From the NCBI RefSeq assembly GCF_009727055.1, contig NC_052350.1:39130414-39194413 (forward strand): 64,000 nucleotides of DNA, in the 5' to 3' direction. The position numbers and the translations under genes were made by a program. Below the pieces are notes generated by a model, which was not told the origin of the DNA, made no database searches, and worked only from the letters and a program-made list of their open reading frames with translations. Positions within the stretch are counted from its first letter, which is position 1. The number at the start of each line of letters is the position of its first letter. The DNA comes from Benincasa hispida (taxonomy: Eukaryota > Streptophyta > Magnoliopsida > Cucurbitales > Cucurbitaceae). Shown here piece after piece: positions 46,239-56,509 of this stretch.

Positions 46239-48470
46239 AGATGGGTTTTGGAATAGAGCTCATTTGGGCCCCAAACGGCTATCGGATCCGGGGGGATTCC
46301 CCAAGGCCCAATTTTTGTGCGCGAACTATCCGACGGGCGAAAATTTCAAAATGGACGCAGGAGTACAGAACGATTAGAAAAAGTTGTAGGTCAAACATCT
46401 TTTTGAACGGAGCTCATTTTGTGCCCCAAACGACTATCGAGCCTGGCTGGGGTGCCCTGGGGTACATTTTTTGTGTGCGAACTTTCCAGCAGAAGAATAT
46501 TAAAAAATGGGCCCAAAGGTTCAGAATGATGAGAAAAAGTCGTGCGCCAGACGGTTTTAGGAACGGATCTCATTTGGTTCCCCAAACGGCTACTGGGCCC
46601 GATGGGGGTGCCCCGACCCCAATTTTTGTGCGCGAACTTTCCGTCAGGCGAAAATTTGAAAACGGGCCCAAGGGTTCAGAATGATAAGAAAAAGCTGTGC
46701 ACCAAACGGTTTTGGGAACAGAGCTCATTTGGTGGCCAAAAGGCTATCGGATAAGGCGGGGTGCCACAGGACCCAATTTTTTAGCGCGAACTTTTCGGTG
46801 GGCGAAAATTTGAAAACGGGCCCAAGGGTTCAGAACGATGAAAAAAAGTCGTTCGCTAGACGACTTTGGACACGAAGCTCATTTGGTTTTCAAATGGCTA
46901 TCGGGCCCGACATGGGTGCCCTGGGGCCGAATTTTTGTGCACGAACTTTCAGGAAGGCAAAAATTTGAAAATGAACCCAAGAGTTTAGAACGATGAGAAA
47001 AAAACATGTGCCAAACGGTTTTGGGAATGGAGCTCATTTGGTGCCTTAAACAGCTATCGGGTACGGCGGGGGTACCCTGAGCCTAATTTTTGTGCACAAA
47101 CTTTCTGACAGGTGAAAATTTGAAAATGGGCCTAGGGGTTCAGAAAGATGAGAAAAAGCCNNNNNNNNNNNNNNNNNNNNNNNNNNNNNNNNNNNNNNNN
47201 NNNNNNNNNNNNNNNNNNNNNNNNNNNNNNNNNNNNNNNNNNNNNNNNNNNNNNNNNNNNNNNNNNNNNNNNNNNNNNNNNNNNNNNNNNNNNNNNNNNN
47301 NNNNNNNNNNNNNNNNNNNNNNNNNNNNNNNNNNNNNNNNNNNNNNNNNNNNNNNNNNNNNNNNNNNNNNNNNNNNNNNNNNNNNNNNNNNNNNNNNNNN
47401 NNNNNNNNNNNNNNNNNNNNNNNNNNNNNNNNNNNNNNNNNNNNNNNNNNNNNNNNNNNNNNNNNNNNNNNNNNNNNNNNNNNNNNNNNNNNNNNNNNNN
47501 NNNNNNNNNNNNNNNNNNNNNNNNNNNNNNNNNNNNNNNNNNNNNNNNNNNNNNNNNNNNNNNNNNNNNNNNNNNNNNNNNNNNNNNNNNNNNNNNNNNN
47601 NNNNNNNNNNNNNNNNNNNNNNNNNNNNNNNNNNNNNNNNNNNNNNNNNNNNNNAAACATGAAAAAGGATACAGCCCAGTTGGATTTCAAGGCAACGGAT
47701 TGACGGAAAAAGTCGTGCATCAGACATTTGGAACAGAGCTCATTTGGTGCCCCCAAACGGCTTATCGGGCTCGGCAGGGTGCCCGAGGCGCAATTTTTAT
47801 ATGCGAACTTTTCGGCAGGCGAACATTTGGAAACGAACTCAGTGGTTTAGAAGGATGAGTAAAAGCCAGTTGCCATACGGGTTTTGAACAAAGCTCATTT
47901 TGTGTCCCAAACAGCTATTGGGCGCGATGGGGTGCCCCGGGGCCCCAATTTTGTGTAGCGAACTTCCTGTGGGGGAAAATTTGAAAAACGATGCAGGGGT
48001 TCAAACAACATCAGAAAAAGACGTGCACCAGAATGGTTTATGGGAACGAGTTCATTTGGTGCCCCAAATGTCTATCGAGCCTGGCTGGGGTGCCTCAGGG
48101 TCCATTTTGTGAATGAACTTTCTGACAGGCGAAAATTTGAAAACGGACCCAGGGGTTCAGATGATGAGAAAAGTCGCCTCCAGGACGGTTTGGGAAAGGG
48201 CTTAGTTGGTGCCCCAAACGGGGATCGGGCCCGACAAGGTACCCTAGGCCCCCATTTTTTGTGGCGCAGAACTTTCCGGGTTGGTGAAAAATGTAAAAAC
48301 GATCCTAGTGCAGATGATGAGAAAAAGGCGTGCGCACTGACGGTTGTGAAAATGGGAGCTCATTTGTTCCCAAATGGCTATCCGAGCCCGATCTTGGGAC
48401 CTAATTTTTTGTCGCATGAACTTTCCAGGGGACAGAACGATGAGAAAAAGTTACGTTGCTAGATGATTAT
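46232..48470 (+). repeat. Satellite array 3, monomer about 156 bp
   Basis: The same unit and orientation as arrays 1 and 2, about 14 units counting a 494-base gap. Frames stay open across up to three units (46232-46684). Units at 48170-48470 are diverged and shortened. The array starts at 'gtgccagatgg' and ends at 'gttgctagatgat', matching phases once more. At 47655-47705, just after the gap, about 50 bp do not look like satellite. Confidence 0.92.
47161..47654. other. Assembly gap, 494 N
   Basis: Undetermined bases inside satellite array 3; frames covering it are meaningless. The true number of monomers is unknown. Confidence 1.
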
Positions 48471-48779
48471 TTTTCTCATCCTCCATGGGAAGGTAAGGTT
48501 CTGGTGTCTTAGTTTAGGGATTTGGACGGAACCAATGTTATTTTGTGGGATTTGAATTAATGATGTATGCAAACTGGTTTATGAGTTTTGATCCCGAATT
48601 TATATTCTATTGAGAATTACATTTGATTTCTAATGTTGATTGATGCCAATAATTTTTTTTCGCGTGATCTAACGCTTTGAGATTACCTTGTAATATCTGA
48701 CACATATTTATAGGATAATCCATTGAAAGCAATAGATGTGTAGGCAAAAAAGACTATTCTAGCAACCTAGAGAAAAAAT
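48471..48779. other. Unassigned spacer between array 3 and an LTR
   Basis: Ordinary AT-moderate sequence; no element end, frame or RNA recognised. Confidence 0.35.
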
Positions 48780-49988
48780 CATATTGATTGTTTAATTAGA
48801 CGTTGGAAATTAAACATTAATTAATTTCTCCATTTCCGTTTAATTTTAAAATTAAACGTCGTACTTTTATTCTCATATAATTACTAATTCCCTTAATTCT
48901 AATTTTTGAACGTTTCAAATTAACTTCATTCACGATACTCATAAAGCTAATCACATCTTACGAGCTAGTAGAGAACCTCGCTGAGCTACAGATCATTAGT
49001 CTCCAACGATCGCAGATATAATGGCTAAACTCTTTACACTGAATTAACCCCCATTCAGTTAACTAATGGGTCACTCCACTAAAGCCCATAGTTGCATTTC
49101 CCTCACTATAGAGATATTTATGTCCACTCGATCTATAACCATGATTATTAAGTTAACCTTTCTGGTGTTCATAATAATAGTGGGGTCAAATGTTGTTTTA
49201 CCCCCGAGATTACCTCTTGTTCTTAAAGTCCCACCAATCCCTATATGACAATTGATTTGTGATCCAATCGAACAATCGAGTCCCTCTCGAGCCAATGAGA
49301 AGGTGGGGTTCCATGTTCAAGACCCAGAGTCAGCACTTAAGGGAACAACCTCTCTACTATCCCTGAAAGCAGGTAGGAGTGAATTCCATCTTGCATCCTA
49401 TGTCACCAGTTATCTACCCGGTCTTACCCCTGAAATGGAAGTTTATTGAGCCAATGTTGTTTAGCCAACCCTCACCTATGCAAGTCTAAGGATAATCTCG
49501 AATAAACAGGAGTTCATAGTTAGCTCAGGATTAAGATCAAATTACCTAGGTCATCGCTTTAAAATGGCCATCTTAAACAGTAAACATCGTTATAAAGTAA
49601 GAGTGACTGATTTCGTGATCCAATTTTGTACAAACCCATTGCACAGGACACCCCCACTCCTTATTTCATAACATGGGAGTTAGGATCAAATCGTTTTTAC
49701 AACTCTTTGTAATAACTACAAAGTGGGACGCATCCAATAGTGTTACTAGAATAAGGCACCCAACCTCATTCATATACTATAGATCATTTTGACTATTTAC
49801 TCGAACCTAATCTACTTTTATGTCTCCACATAAAGTTCAAGTACTCATGTAATAGTCATGGGTCATTTAGTTTATTGAATTTCTAAAACAAAATAAGCAA
49901 TATATATATTCAATAACAACTTATTGAATATTCATAATAAGTTTTATTGTTTACAAACCACGAGTTTTAGGACATAAAACCCAAAAAA
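48780..49988 (-). mobile_element. Copia B 3' LTR
   Basis: It carries the shared LTR landmarks ('aaccatgattattaagttaacc' at about 49139, 'cagttatctacccggtcttacccc' near 49406, 'aataaacaggagttcatagttagctcagg' type text near 49503). The right edge reads 'taggacataaaacccaa', with the expected CCAACA mutated. It is followed by 'aactcccacttgg', a polypurine tract on the minus strand. The left end is uncertain. Confidence 0.65.
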
Positions 49989-50536
49989 ACTCCCACTTGG
50001 ACTAAAACTCCAGTGGTAACTTATATATCCGAATATATAAAACTGAGTTTCTGAGTTTTACAGAGAAATATAATAAACTAGGGCATCCTATACTCATGGT
50101 TCACTATTCGGTATCTTGTATCTGATTTTTCTTCCACTTGCCCTAAGTTATTAATATGGTATTCCTAGACTTACTAGGTGATTCTCAAACAGTTTAGCCA
50201 CAAGAATCATTGTAAACATGTTAGTGTACAATAGACTTCTTATTCAACTATATGGGGAATGCCTCTTAGTCTCAATAATGACTAGGAAGTCATACTTTCC
50301 TCCCACTATATTGAGGTACTCTCAACTCTTTGAGTAAGGCACATATGACCTGTTTAAACAACTTTTTGTTTACAATATTAATTCAATAATTCTGTATTGA
50401 TTTATGCAAGTTCTAATGAAAACAACTAATACAAGGTGGTCTGGAACAATATTCCAATAATTGGAATGATGTTCGAGAAAACAATCTAAGGCAATTAGAA
50501 AGTTTGACATTGGATTCCATGTTCAATCAAATAGAC
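49989..50536 (-). pseudogene. Copia B pol 3' end, internally deleted
   Basis: The 50160-50215 part ('ttactaggtgattctcaaacag') parallels the RNase H C-terminus of copia A (43760-43800). Before the integrase N-terminus is reached the rest of RNase H, RT and most of integrase are missing, so the element carries a large internal deletion. Confidence 0.55.
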
Positions 50537-51031
50537 CTAGAAATCTGAATGTACTAGTTCTAAGGGTTCTTTGGCTCTAAGACCTTTTCCAGTAAAAGAT
50601 CTTTTGGTCATCTTACCCTTAAGACAATATACACATGGCGGTAAAGAGCTATCTTCTAATTGGTTTAGAAGTTCACTCTTAACCAATCTCCTAATCCTAT
50701 TGAGATTAACGTCACCTAGTCTTAGGTGCCAAAGATAGGCATTTGAAGAAAATTTTCTTTTCATATGATGAGTTTCGGGTGTTTTAAACATCTCTATATT
50801 CAAAACGGCTTTTATCTCAGTCAGTTTTAACACGTATAAGTTATTCTCTAGATCTGCAGAACATACTATATAACCTTTTGAGATAATGAACATTTCATTA
50901 TATTCAAAAGAAACTTTATAAATTTGTTCTAGCAAACATGAGATAGAAATTAAATTCATTGTCATAAAAGGAATGCAATAAACATTTTGAAGTAAAATGA
51001 TTTTTTGGGCGAAACAACCTCTTTGGTCCAT
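50537..51031 (-). pseudogene. Copia B GAG-pre-integrase region
   Basis: The 164-residue frame contains LQNVYCIPFMTMNLISISCL, SNAYLWHLRLGDVNLNRIRRLV, CVYCLKGKMTKRSFTGKG and ends at LELVHSDF. This is the GAG-pre-integrase domain and the start of integrase in Ty1-copia. The zinc-binding Cys pair is visible; WHLRLGH has become WHLRLGD. The frame ends exactly where the integrase core should begin, at the deletion. Confidence 0.85.
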
Positions 51032-51768
51032 ACCTTAAAGGTCGCTTCGCCTTCTATAAGTTGTCTCTAGGAACTAATTTTCTGAGCAAAAGTACAAATA
51101 TGATTAGCTACCCTTGAATCCATTATCCAGGTTAACTTATCATTTTCGATCAAACCTATCTCAATGAAAAGAAAATCATATTTACTTTGTTGTGCCTTCT
51201 GGTCAGTAGGAAAATTGAGAGATAGAGGAGATTCATCTGTCAAAACATAGTGTTAATCATCAACTGCTAGTATATTCAATTTTCATGTTGATTTACTGTT
51301 AAAAATGTCGGAAGCAAGTAAATTTGAAGAATTCAATATGCTAAAATTATAAGCAAATTCTAAATAGTGAATTTCTTCTACACCCAATCAAATTTTAGCA
51401 AAGTTATAATTTACCCAAATTTCATTATTTTATTTGGAACAATACTATAGTGAGTTAGAATAAGTGCTACCGAGGGGCAGAAAAATAATTCTTCACTAAA
51501 GCAAGACATTCTTAACTAAATATTATCTCCAGAATAACTCGTATTTCGATAGTCATTTAGCTACCTTTTTTGGTCAAGAACTTACTAACACTTAGTAATT
51601 TTGTAAGTGTAACCGTCTATTTTTTAGATCTCAGAGATAAGTGGCCCCAATAATGCTATCGAATTGGAGAGTCAAAATTGAGATACTATCTAAGAAATCC
51701 TATCCATTTCTGGAGTTTGAGTTATTCTGAATCCTATGTTACAACCCTTCGAGGGGATAGTCGCTGAA
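51032..51768 (-). pseudogene. Copia B protease remains and upstream gag
   Basis: The minus strand at about 51150-51050 reads LTWIMDSRVANHICTFAQKISS-stop-RQL-EGEATFKV, matching the copia protease pattern (WI-DSGATNHIC----SSW--L-EGE-TLKV). The catalytic DSG is DSR and the Trp is a stop, so it is inactive. From 51230 to 51768 no gag motif could be read. Confidence 0.7.
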
Positions 51769-51806
51769 CTGTCTCTTATACACATCTAGATGTGTATAAG
51801 AGACAG
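51769..51806. other. Second Tn5 mosaic-end inverted pair, artefact
   Basis: The same 38-bp sequence as at 27453: a perfect 19-bp mosaic end and its reverse complement. It yields the known spurious peptide start MYKRQ on the plus strand. Sequence to the left and right should not be assumed contiguous in the genome. Confidence 0.97.
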
Positions 51807-52197
51807 AGCAAGGGCCGCCTAAAGCTAATCAGTAGGTACAACATAGGAATGTCACGGTCCAAACTAACGAAAGAGACCGCAGGACATGTTGACACACATC
51901 CTTCACCTACTTACTATGAACTACTTCCCCTATGTACCTTGCTATTGGCTCATGAAAAAACTTTCCGAACGGAGGTCACTTCTAGGGTGACATGAAGCGT
52001 TACATGGATCTCACGGTGTGAACTCTTAGGGACGTGAGAGCTAAGAACAACATATCCTATATGTTATTAATCTCCCACTGAAGTTTTCTATTTGTTTTTG
52101 GGTAAATCTTTATTTAGGAATGTTGCGGCTAATTAAACAACCTAAGTCTATGTGGTTTATCCAAGTAAAATGTTTATTATTGGACTTAACCGACGAT
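51807..52197. other. Retroelement leader-like sequence
   Basis: No domain is recognised. The words 'aatctcccactgaag' and 'gtggtttatccaag' and the continuation after the CACTA element suggest a copia leader or gag region. The last three bases, GAT, are the CACTA target duplication. Confidence 0.35.
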
Positions 52198-55154
52198 CAC
52201 TACTACAAAAATAGTATTTCTTGACTTTTTTAAATGACAAGAATCGCTTTCTTGAAGTTTTATAAAACGTCAAGGAAGCCAGTGTCAAGAATGTCGATTT
52301 TCATGACGTTTCAAAAAGGTCAAGAAAAGTGACACTTGATAATTAAAAAAGATCAAGAAACACAGATACTTGATATGTTTGAAATGTCGAGAATAAGAGC
52401 GTTCTTGACAAGGGAAAAACGTCAAGAAATTTTTTAACTTGACAATGAAAAAAATCAAGATATATCCTACTTGACATGTTAGAAATGTCAAGAATATGGG
52501 AGTTCTTGACTTATTAAACATGTCAAGAATATCTATAATCTTGACGAGAAAAAAAGTCAAGAAATTGGTTTGTGATTTTTTTAGAAAAGATCTGTAATGT
52601 TGACGTTTCTACCTATAATTGCTACTATATTTTGATACAACAACCACAATTGGTATATATATGACATACATTCACCAATCAAATAAACAATACACACATT
52701 TTCAATGTTATATATCAATCAAATTTCCTCCAGTTTCTCTTTATAAAAACTTCACTTCTTTAACATTGTAAATATTACAACCTAATAAAGTATTTCTAAG
52801 TTAAAAGAATATGAAAAACTCCATATGAACAATTCCAACATTATAGTCAACCCCATACGAATAATTTCAAAAGTATAACAACTATCAACCCCCATATGAA
52901 AACATTTCCTATTGTACAATCAACAACCCCATCCTCTCTAAGAATAATTAAAAAAAACTACACCTATTAATCTCGTATGAAGTAATCCTAGCCAAATCTC
53001 GCTCACTATGCTTCTGCCTCCACAAGAATAACGTAGCCCACCTTGAACTCGTCGCTTTAAGCACCTACATCAATGAAATAATATACCAAAACTACAACAT
53101 ATAGATTGAAACAACTTCAAATTACTAAACTTAAGCACCACAACCGACAAAGTCTTATAAAACTTTACAACTCCATGAAGAATTTTGTAAATTAATTAAA
53201 AGAATATGGACAAACCCATATGGGCACTTTCAAAACCATATAAGGAACATAATTCTTACAGTCAACCAAATATGAATAGTTTTAAAAAAATACATTTCCA
53301 AAACTTCTACCAAAACTATCCATCTACCCACATAACAACTATCACATGTACCAATTCAAAACTACCTTTGACATTGTATTATGGTACCTAACTATGAAAC
53401 TTGTCGAATGTATATAACTTAGGACAAGAGAGCTACATAATAATTTTAGATCATAACTCTTGAAGGAAAAGTAACTAGATATAATAAAATAAAACCCAAC
53501 AGCTTAAACGTCCACAAATTACTTTTTATGAAGCTAGAACTTTTCTCATAGCAGCACCTTGATGTCAATAAAGAACCACTTCGTATAAAATATCCTACAA
53601 ATGATAAAAACATAAAGTTCCAAACAAATATCCCCAACTTTGGTCAACACATCAAGATCAATGTAAAATATAATGTAACTATGTAACAAGTTACCACAAA
53701 AAGAATGACTTTTGGCATAGGAAGAAGTTCATTTCTACCAAAAAAAAAAAAAAAGAAAAGAAACTACACTTGCAAGTCGCTGCCACTCAACTACAATACA
53801 AAAGGGAAAATGCAAATGACTTCAAATAAATCAAGAAAGATCGAAATAATAATTTAAAAATATGCAAGCAAAAATCTCCATTTTACCTTCTTTTTTATTC
53901 CTTTTTCCCTTACTCCCTCTAATTTTAGAGAGGTCCTCAGTCAAAGTTGCATTTAAACCAAGGAGGTAATCAACTTTAGAAATGGTAATCAAGCCATATT
54001 TAAATGTGTGACTTTCTAGAAAAAATGTATGACTAGAGGTAATGAAAAATGGAAGAAATGCAACATACCAATAGCACATAGTGTCTTCAAATCAAATTTC
54101 TCAGCTAAATCAGCATGTCCTGCCACATGCACCATAATACAATGTCAAAAACTTTGAAAGTTATAATATCTCATGTAGATTCAAGAATATACATGAGAGA
54201 TTAAGCCCTAACTTTGAAAGTTCAAGCCTCAAACCATGAAAATCAAGCCTTAACTTTGAAAGTTCATGCCTATAACACCATTGATAGATGAGACTTACAT
54301 TTCATCAAGATGAAACCAAGAAAATCAAGAATTAAACCTAATCTAAACTAAATCTACATACCTCAATAAAGAATCTCTTCAAGATTGATGGAATAAAATC
54401 AAGCCCCAACTTTGAAAGTTCATGCCTCAAACCAAGAACAATATGAAAGAAGAATTTATTATGAGATTCAAGAATATGCATGAGAGATTAAGCCTTAACT
54501 TTGAAAGTTCAAGCCTCAAACAAAAAAATCAAGCCCTAACTTTGAAAGTTCATGCCTCAAACCAAGAAAATCAAGAACTAAACCTAATCTAAATTAAATC
54601 TACTTACCTCAATGAAGAATCTCTTCAAGATTGATGGAATAACAAAGATATATCAAAGGGAAGTGAAAAACCAAGAAGAATTGCAGAAATTTTGCGAGAA
54701 GAAAGAAAAACGAGCAGTTCGACTGGAAAATTTCTTTTAAATCTGTCTTATAGCGTTGCAATGCTATTGAGAGTGTTGCAACTCTGTTTGCGAGGCACGT
54801 TATTTTTTCGCCAAAACCCTTAGCGTTGCAACGATGTTTACATGAAACACACACATTTTTCATTTTTTCGTCAAAATCCATAGTGTTGCAACGCTGCCTT
54901 GTATATTCTAATATTCTTGACATTTTAAAAAGGTCAAGAAACCATTCATTGAACTTGACATTTTGTCAAGTACAATATTTTCCGGATACTTCTGCTTTTT
55001 TAAAAACAACAATATTTTTCGGAAACTTCTGCTTTTTTAAAAACAACTCTTGATGTTTTTTTCTTTAAAATCACCTATTTCTTGACATTTTTTTAATAAA
55101 AACGTCAAGTATTTAAAATCGCAAACGTCAAGAAATATGGTTTTTTTTGTACTG
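52198..55154. mobile_element. Non-autonomous CACTA (CMC) transposon, 2957 bp
   Basis: The left end is CACTACTACAAAAATAG; the right end, reverse-complemented, is CAGTACAAAAAAAACC. Both lead into 'tatttcttgac'. A 3-bp duplication GAT flanks it (52195-52197 and 55155-55157), as CACTA elements make. Both subterminal zones (52210-52570 and 54905-55137) are packed with 'gtcaagaa' / 'ttcttgac' words in both directions, the transposase-binding type of repeat known for this superfamily. The interior has no transposase frame; frames of 60-104 codons there lack family motifs. A 287-bp period duplication lies at 54178-54644. Confidence 0.88.
54178..54644. repeat. Tandem duplication, period about 287 bp, inside CACTA
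   Basis: The block starting 'gattcaagaatatacatgag' (54178) repeats at 54465 ('gattcaagaatatgcatgag'). Both continue through 'aactttgaaagttca(a/t)gcctcaaacc' motifs and a 'ctcttcaagattgatggaat' end. The short 'aactttgaaagttca' word occurs about six times. Confidence 0.7.
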
Positions 55155-55157
55155 GAT

Positions 55158-56042
55158 GTTTAGGTGAAAAACCAATGTTAACACCTCACACCGCTCACGT
55201 ATGCTCATAAAATCGGTTAACAACACTCAATTATCGGCCATAATCCCAAGGTAGGAGGTGTTTCGTAGACCGTCAACTTAAGTACCTCAGCCTTAGACAG
55301 AATTACATACCAGTTGAGTTTGTAACCGTATTTTACAAGATGTCGACCTATGTTAACTATTAAAACAAGTGGTTAACCTACGTGAGCATTCAACTTGTCT
55401 TTGTTATGGATTTTAATGTCTAATCTAATTTTATAACAAGTTATAAAATAATAGACATACTTTGCATCCATAACATGCTTTTATATAACAATTATATAGG
55501 CATTCATTCTATGCATTAATATAACAACTTATATAAAAAAACACGGAATCCTACACATGCATACTATACATTATAACACTTATAATATACTTGCAATTCA
55601 TGCTATATTCTTATCCTATGGTGGGATTTAAATCTACATGGCATACAATATGCACACAATAGATAAATTATTTAATTCATACATTTACAATGCATAATTA
55701 AATAAACACACTAATTGACCGGTTTTGGCATCCTATGCTAGCTAAAAGCTATACTTATTGCAATAATAAGCAGAAACCAGCCTCGAACCACCTCTGAACC
55801 CTTTGAACTAGCCCGAACCGCTTGAAAAACACTTGAACCAGCCTCAAAAACCCAAAAAAATGCAAAAGCGCCCAAAACCGATCAAAATTGGTAAAACCAA
55901 TCGAACAGGACCGGTCTAGACCATATGGATCAGCTGAGCCTCCAAACCGGACGTGTGGGTCAATGGCTAGAGCGGACGGGGGTCGGCTGGAGAAAAATCG
56001 GATGGAGCAGCACAAGACGCAGGTCAAATGGAACGGGCTGGC
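55158..56042. other. Retroelement leader-like sequence right of CACTA
   Basis: It reads on from the left flank of the CACTA element. A GC-richer part at 55780-56040 contains several degenerate 'gaaccagcctc' / 'gaacc-ctt-gaac' words on the plus strand, but the frames have no recognisable domain. It ends at the copia LTR start at 56043. Confidence 0.4.
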
Positions 56043-56180
56043 TGTCGGGTTTTATGTCCTAAAACCCGCAGTTTATAAAAGTTAAACATATTCTATAGTC
56101 AATAAACTTATTATTGATTTTATAAATTGCATACGTAAAAGTTTAAATCCAATAAACTAAGGTCTGAGGAGTCAATCTGG
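56043..56180 (+). mobile_element. 5' fragment of a copia LTR
   Basis: It starts TGTCGGGTTTTATGTCC and parallels 20092-20240 and the reverse complement of 63590-63721, including 'aatccaataaactaa'. Similarity is lost after about 56180. Confidence 0.6.
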
Positions 56181-56509
56181 GCCAATGAGTAATTGTGCAC
56201 CAACTTGAAGATGTCCACTTTCCTAGAAACGAGCAATTACAGCCTAAAAACAACTCTAATGACTCTAGCAAAATTACAGACCCTTAACGACACATTAAAG
56301 TCCATAAAACACTTAGCAATTATAATAATTATTAAAACCCAAGAGAAAAAAATAGATGCAACCAAAATTATCAATTTCAGAACACACAAAAATTCATCAC
56401 ATGAATCAACACCCACCATATGCAAAAATTAACCAAAATTGGGTACTTTAAGCATGATTTCAAGACGTATAGGCGGATCAACTCGTATTGATTTGACCCC
56501 ATAAGCGTA
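56181..56509. other. Unassigned AT-rich segment
   Basis: Text such as 'cacttagcaattataataattattaaaaccc' suggests a repeat, but no ends were found. Confidence 0.3.

Noticed and set aside
47046..47858. Open frames of about 190-236 codons
   Set aside because: Almost all of their length is the N gap.
21890..48470. Many 60-150-codon frames in the satellite read as a gene family
   Set aside because: They arise from the periodic open frame of a 156-bp tandem unit, have no conserved start or stop, and are equally open on both strands. I treat the periodic openness as a finding, not as genes.
52285..52560. A 91-codon frame on the minus strand at the left end of the CACTA element
   Set aside because: Its peptide repeats reflect the 'gtcaagaa' subterminal words; it is not a transposase.
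55755..56027. A 90-codon frame with Phe/Arg-rich text
   Set aside because: It lies in a leader-like retroelement segment built of 'gaacc' words, with no domain.
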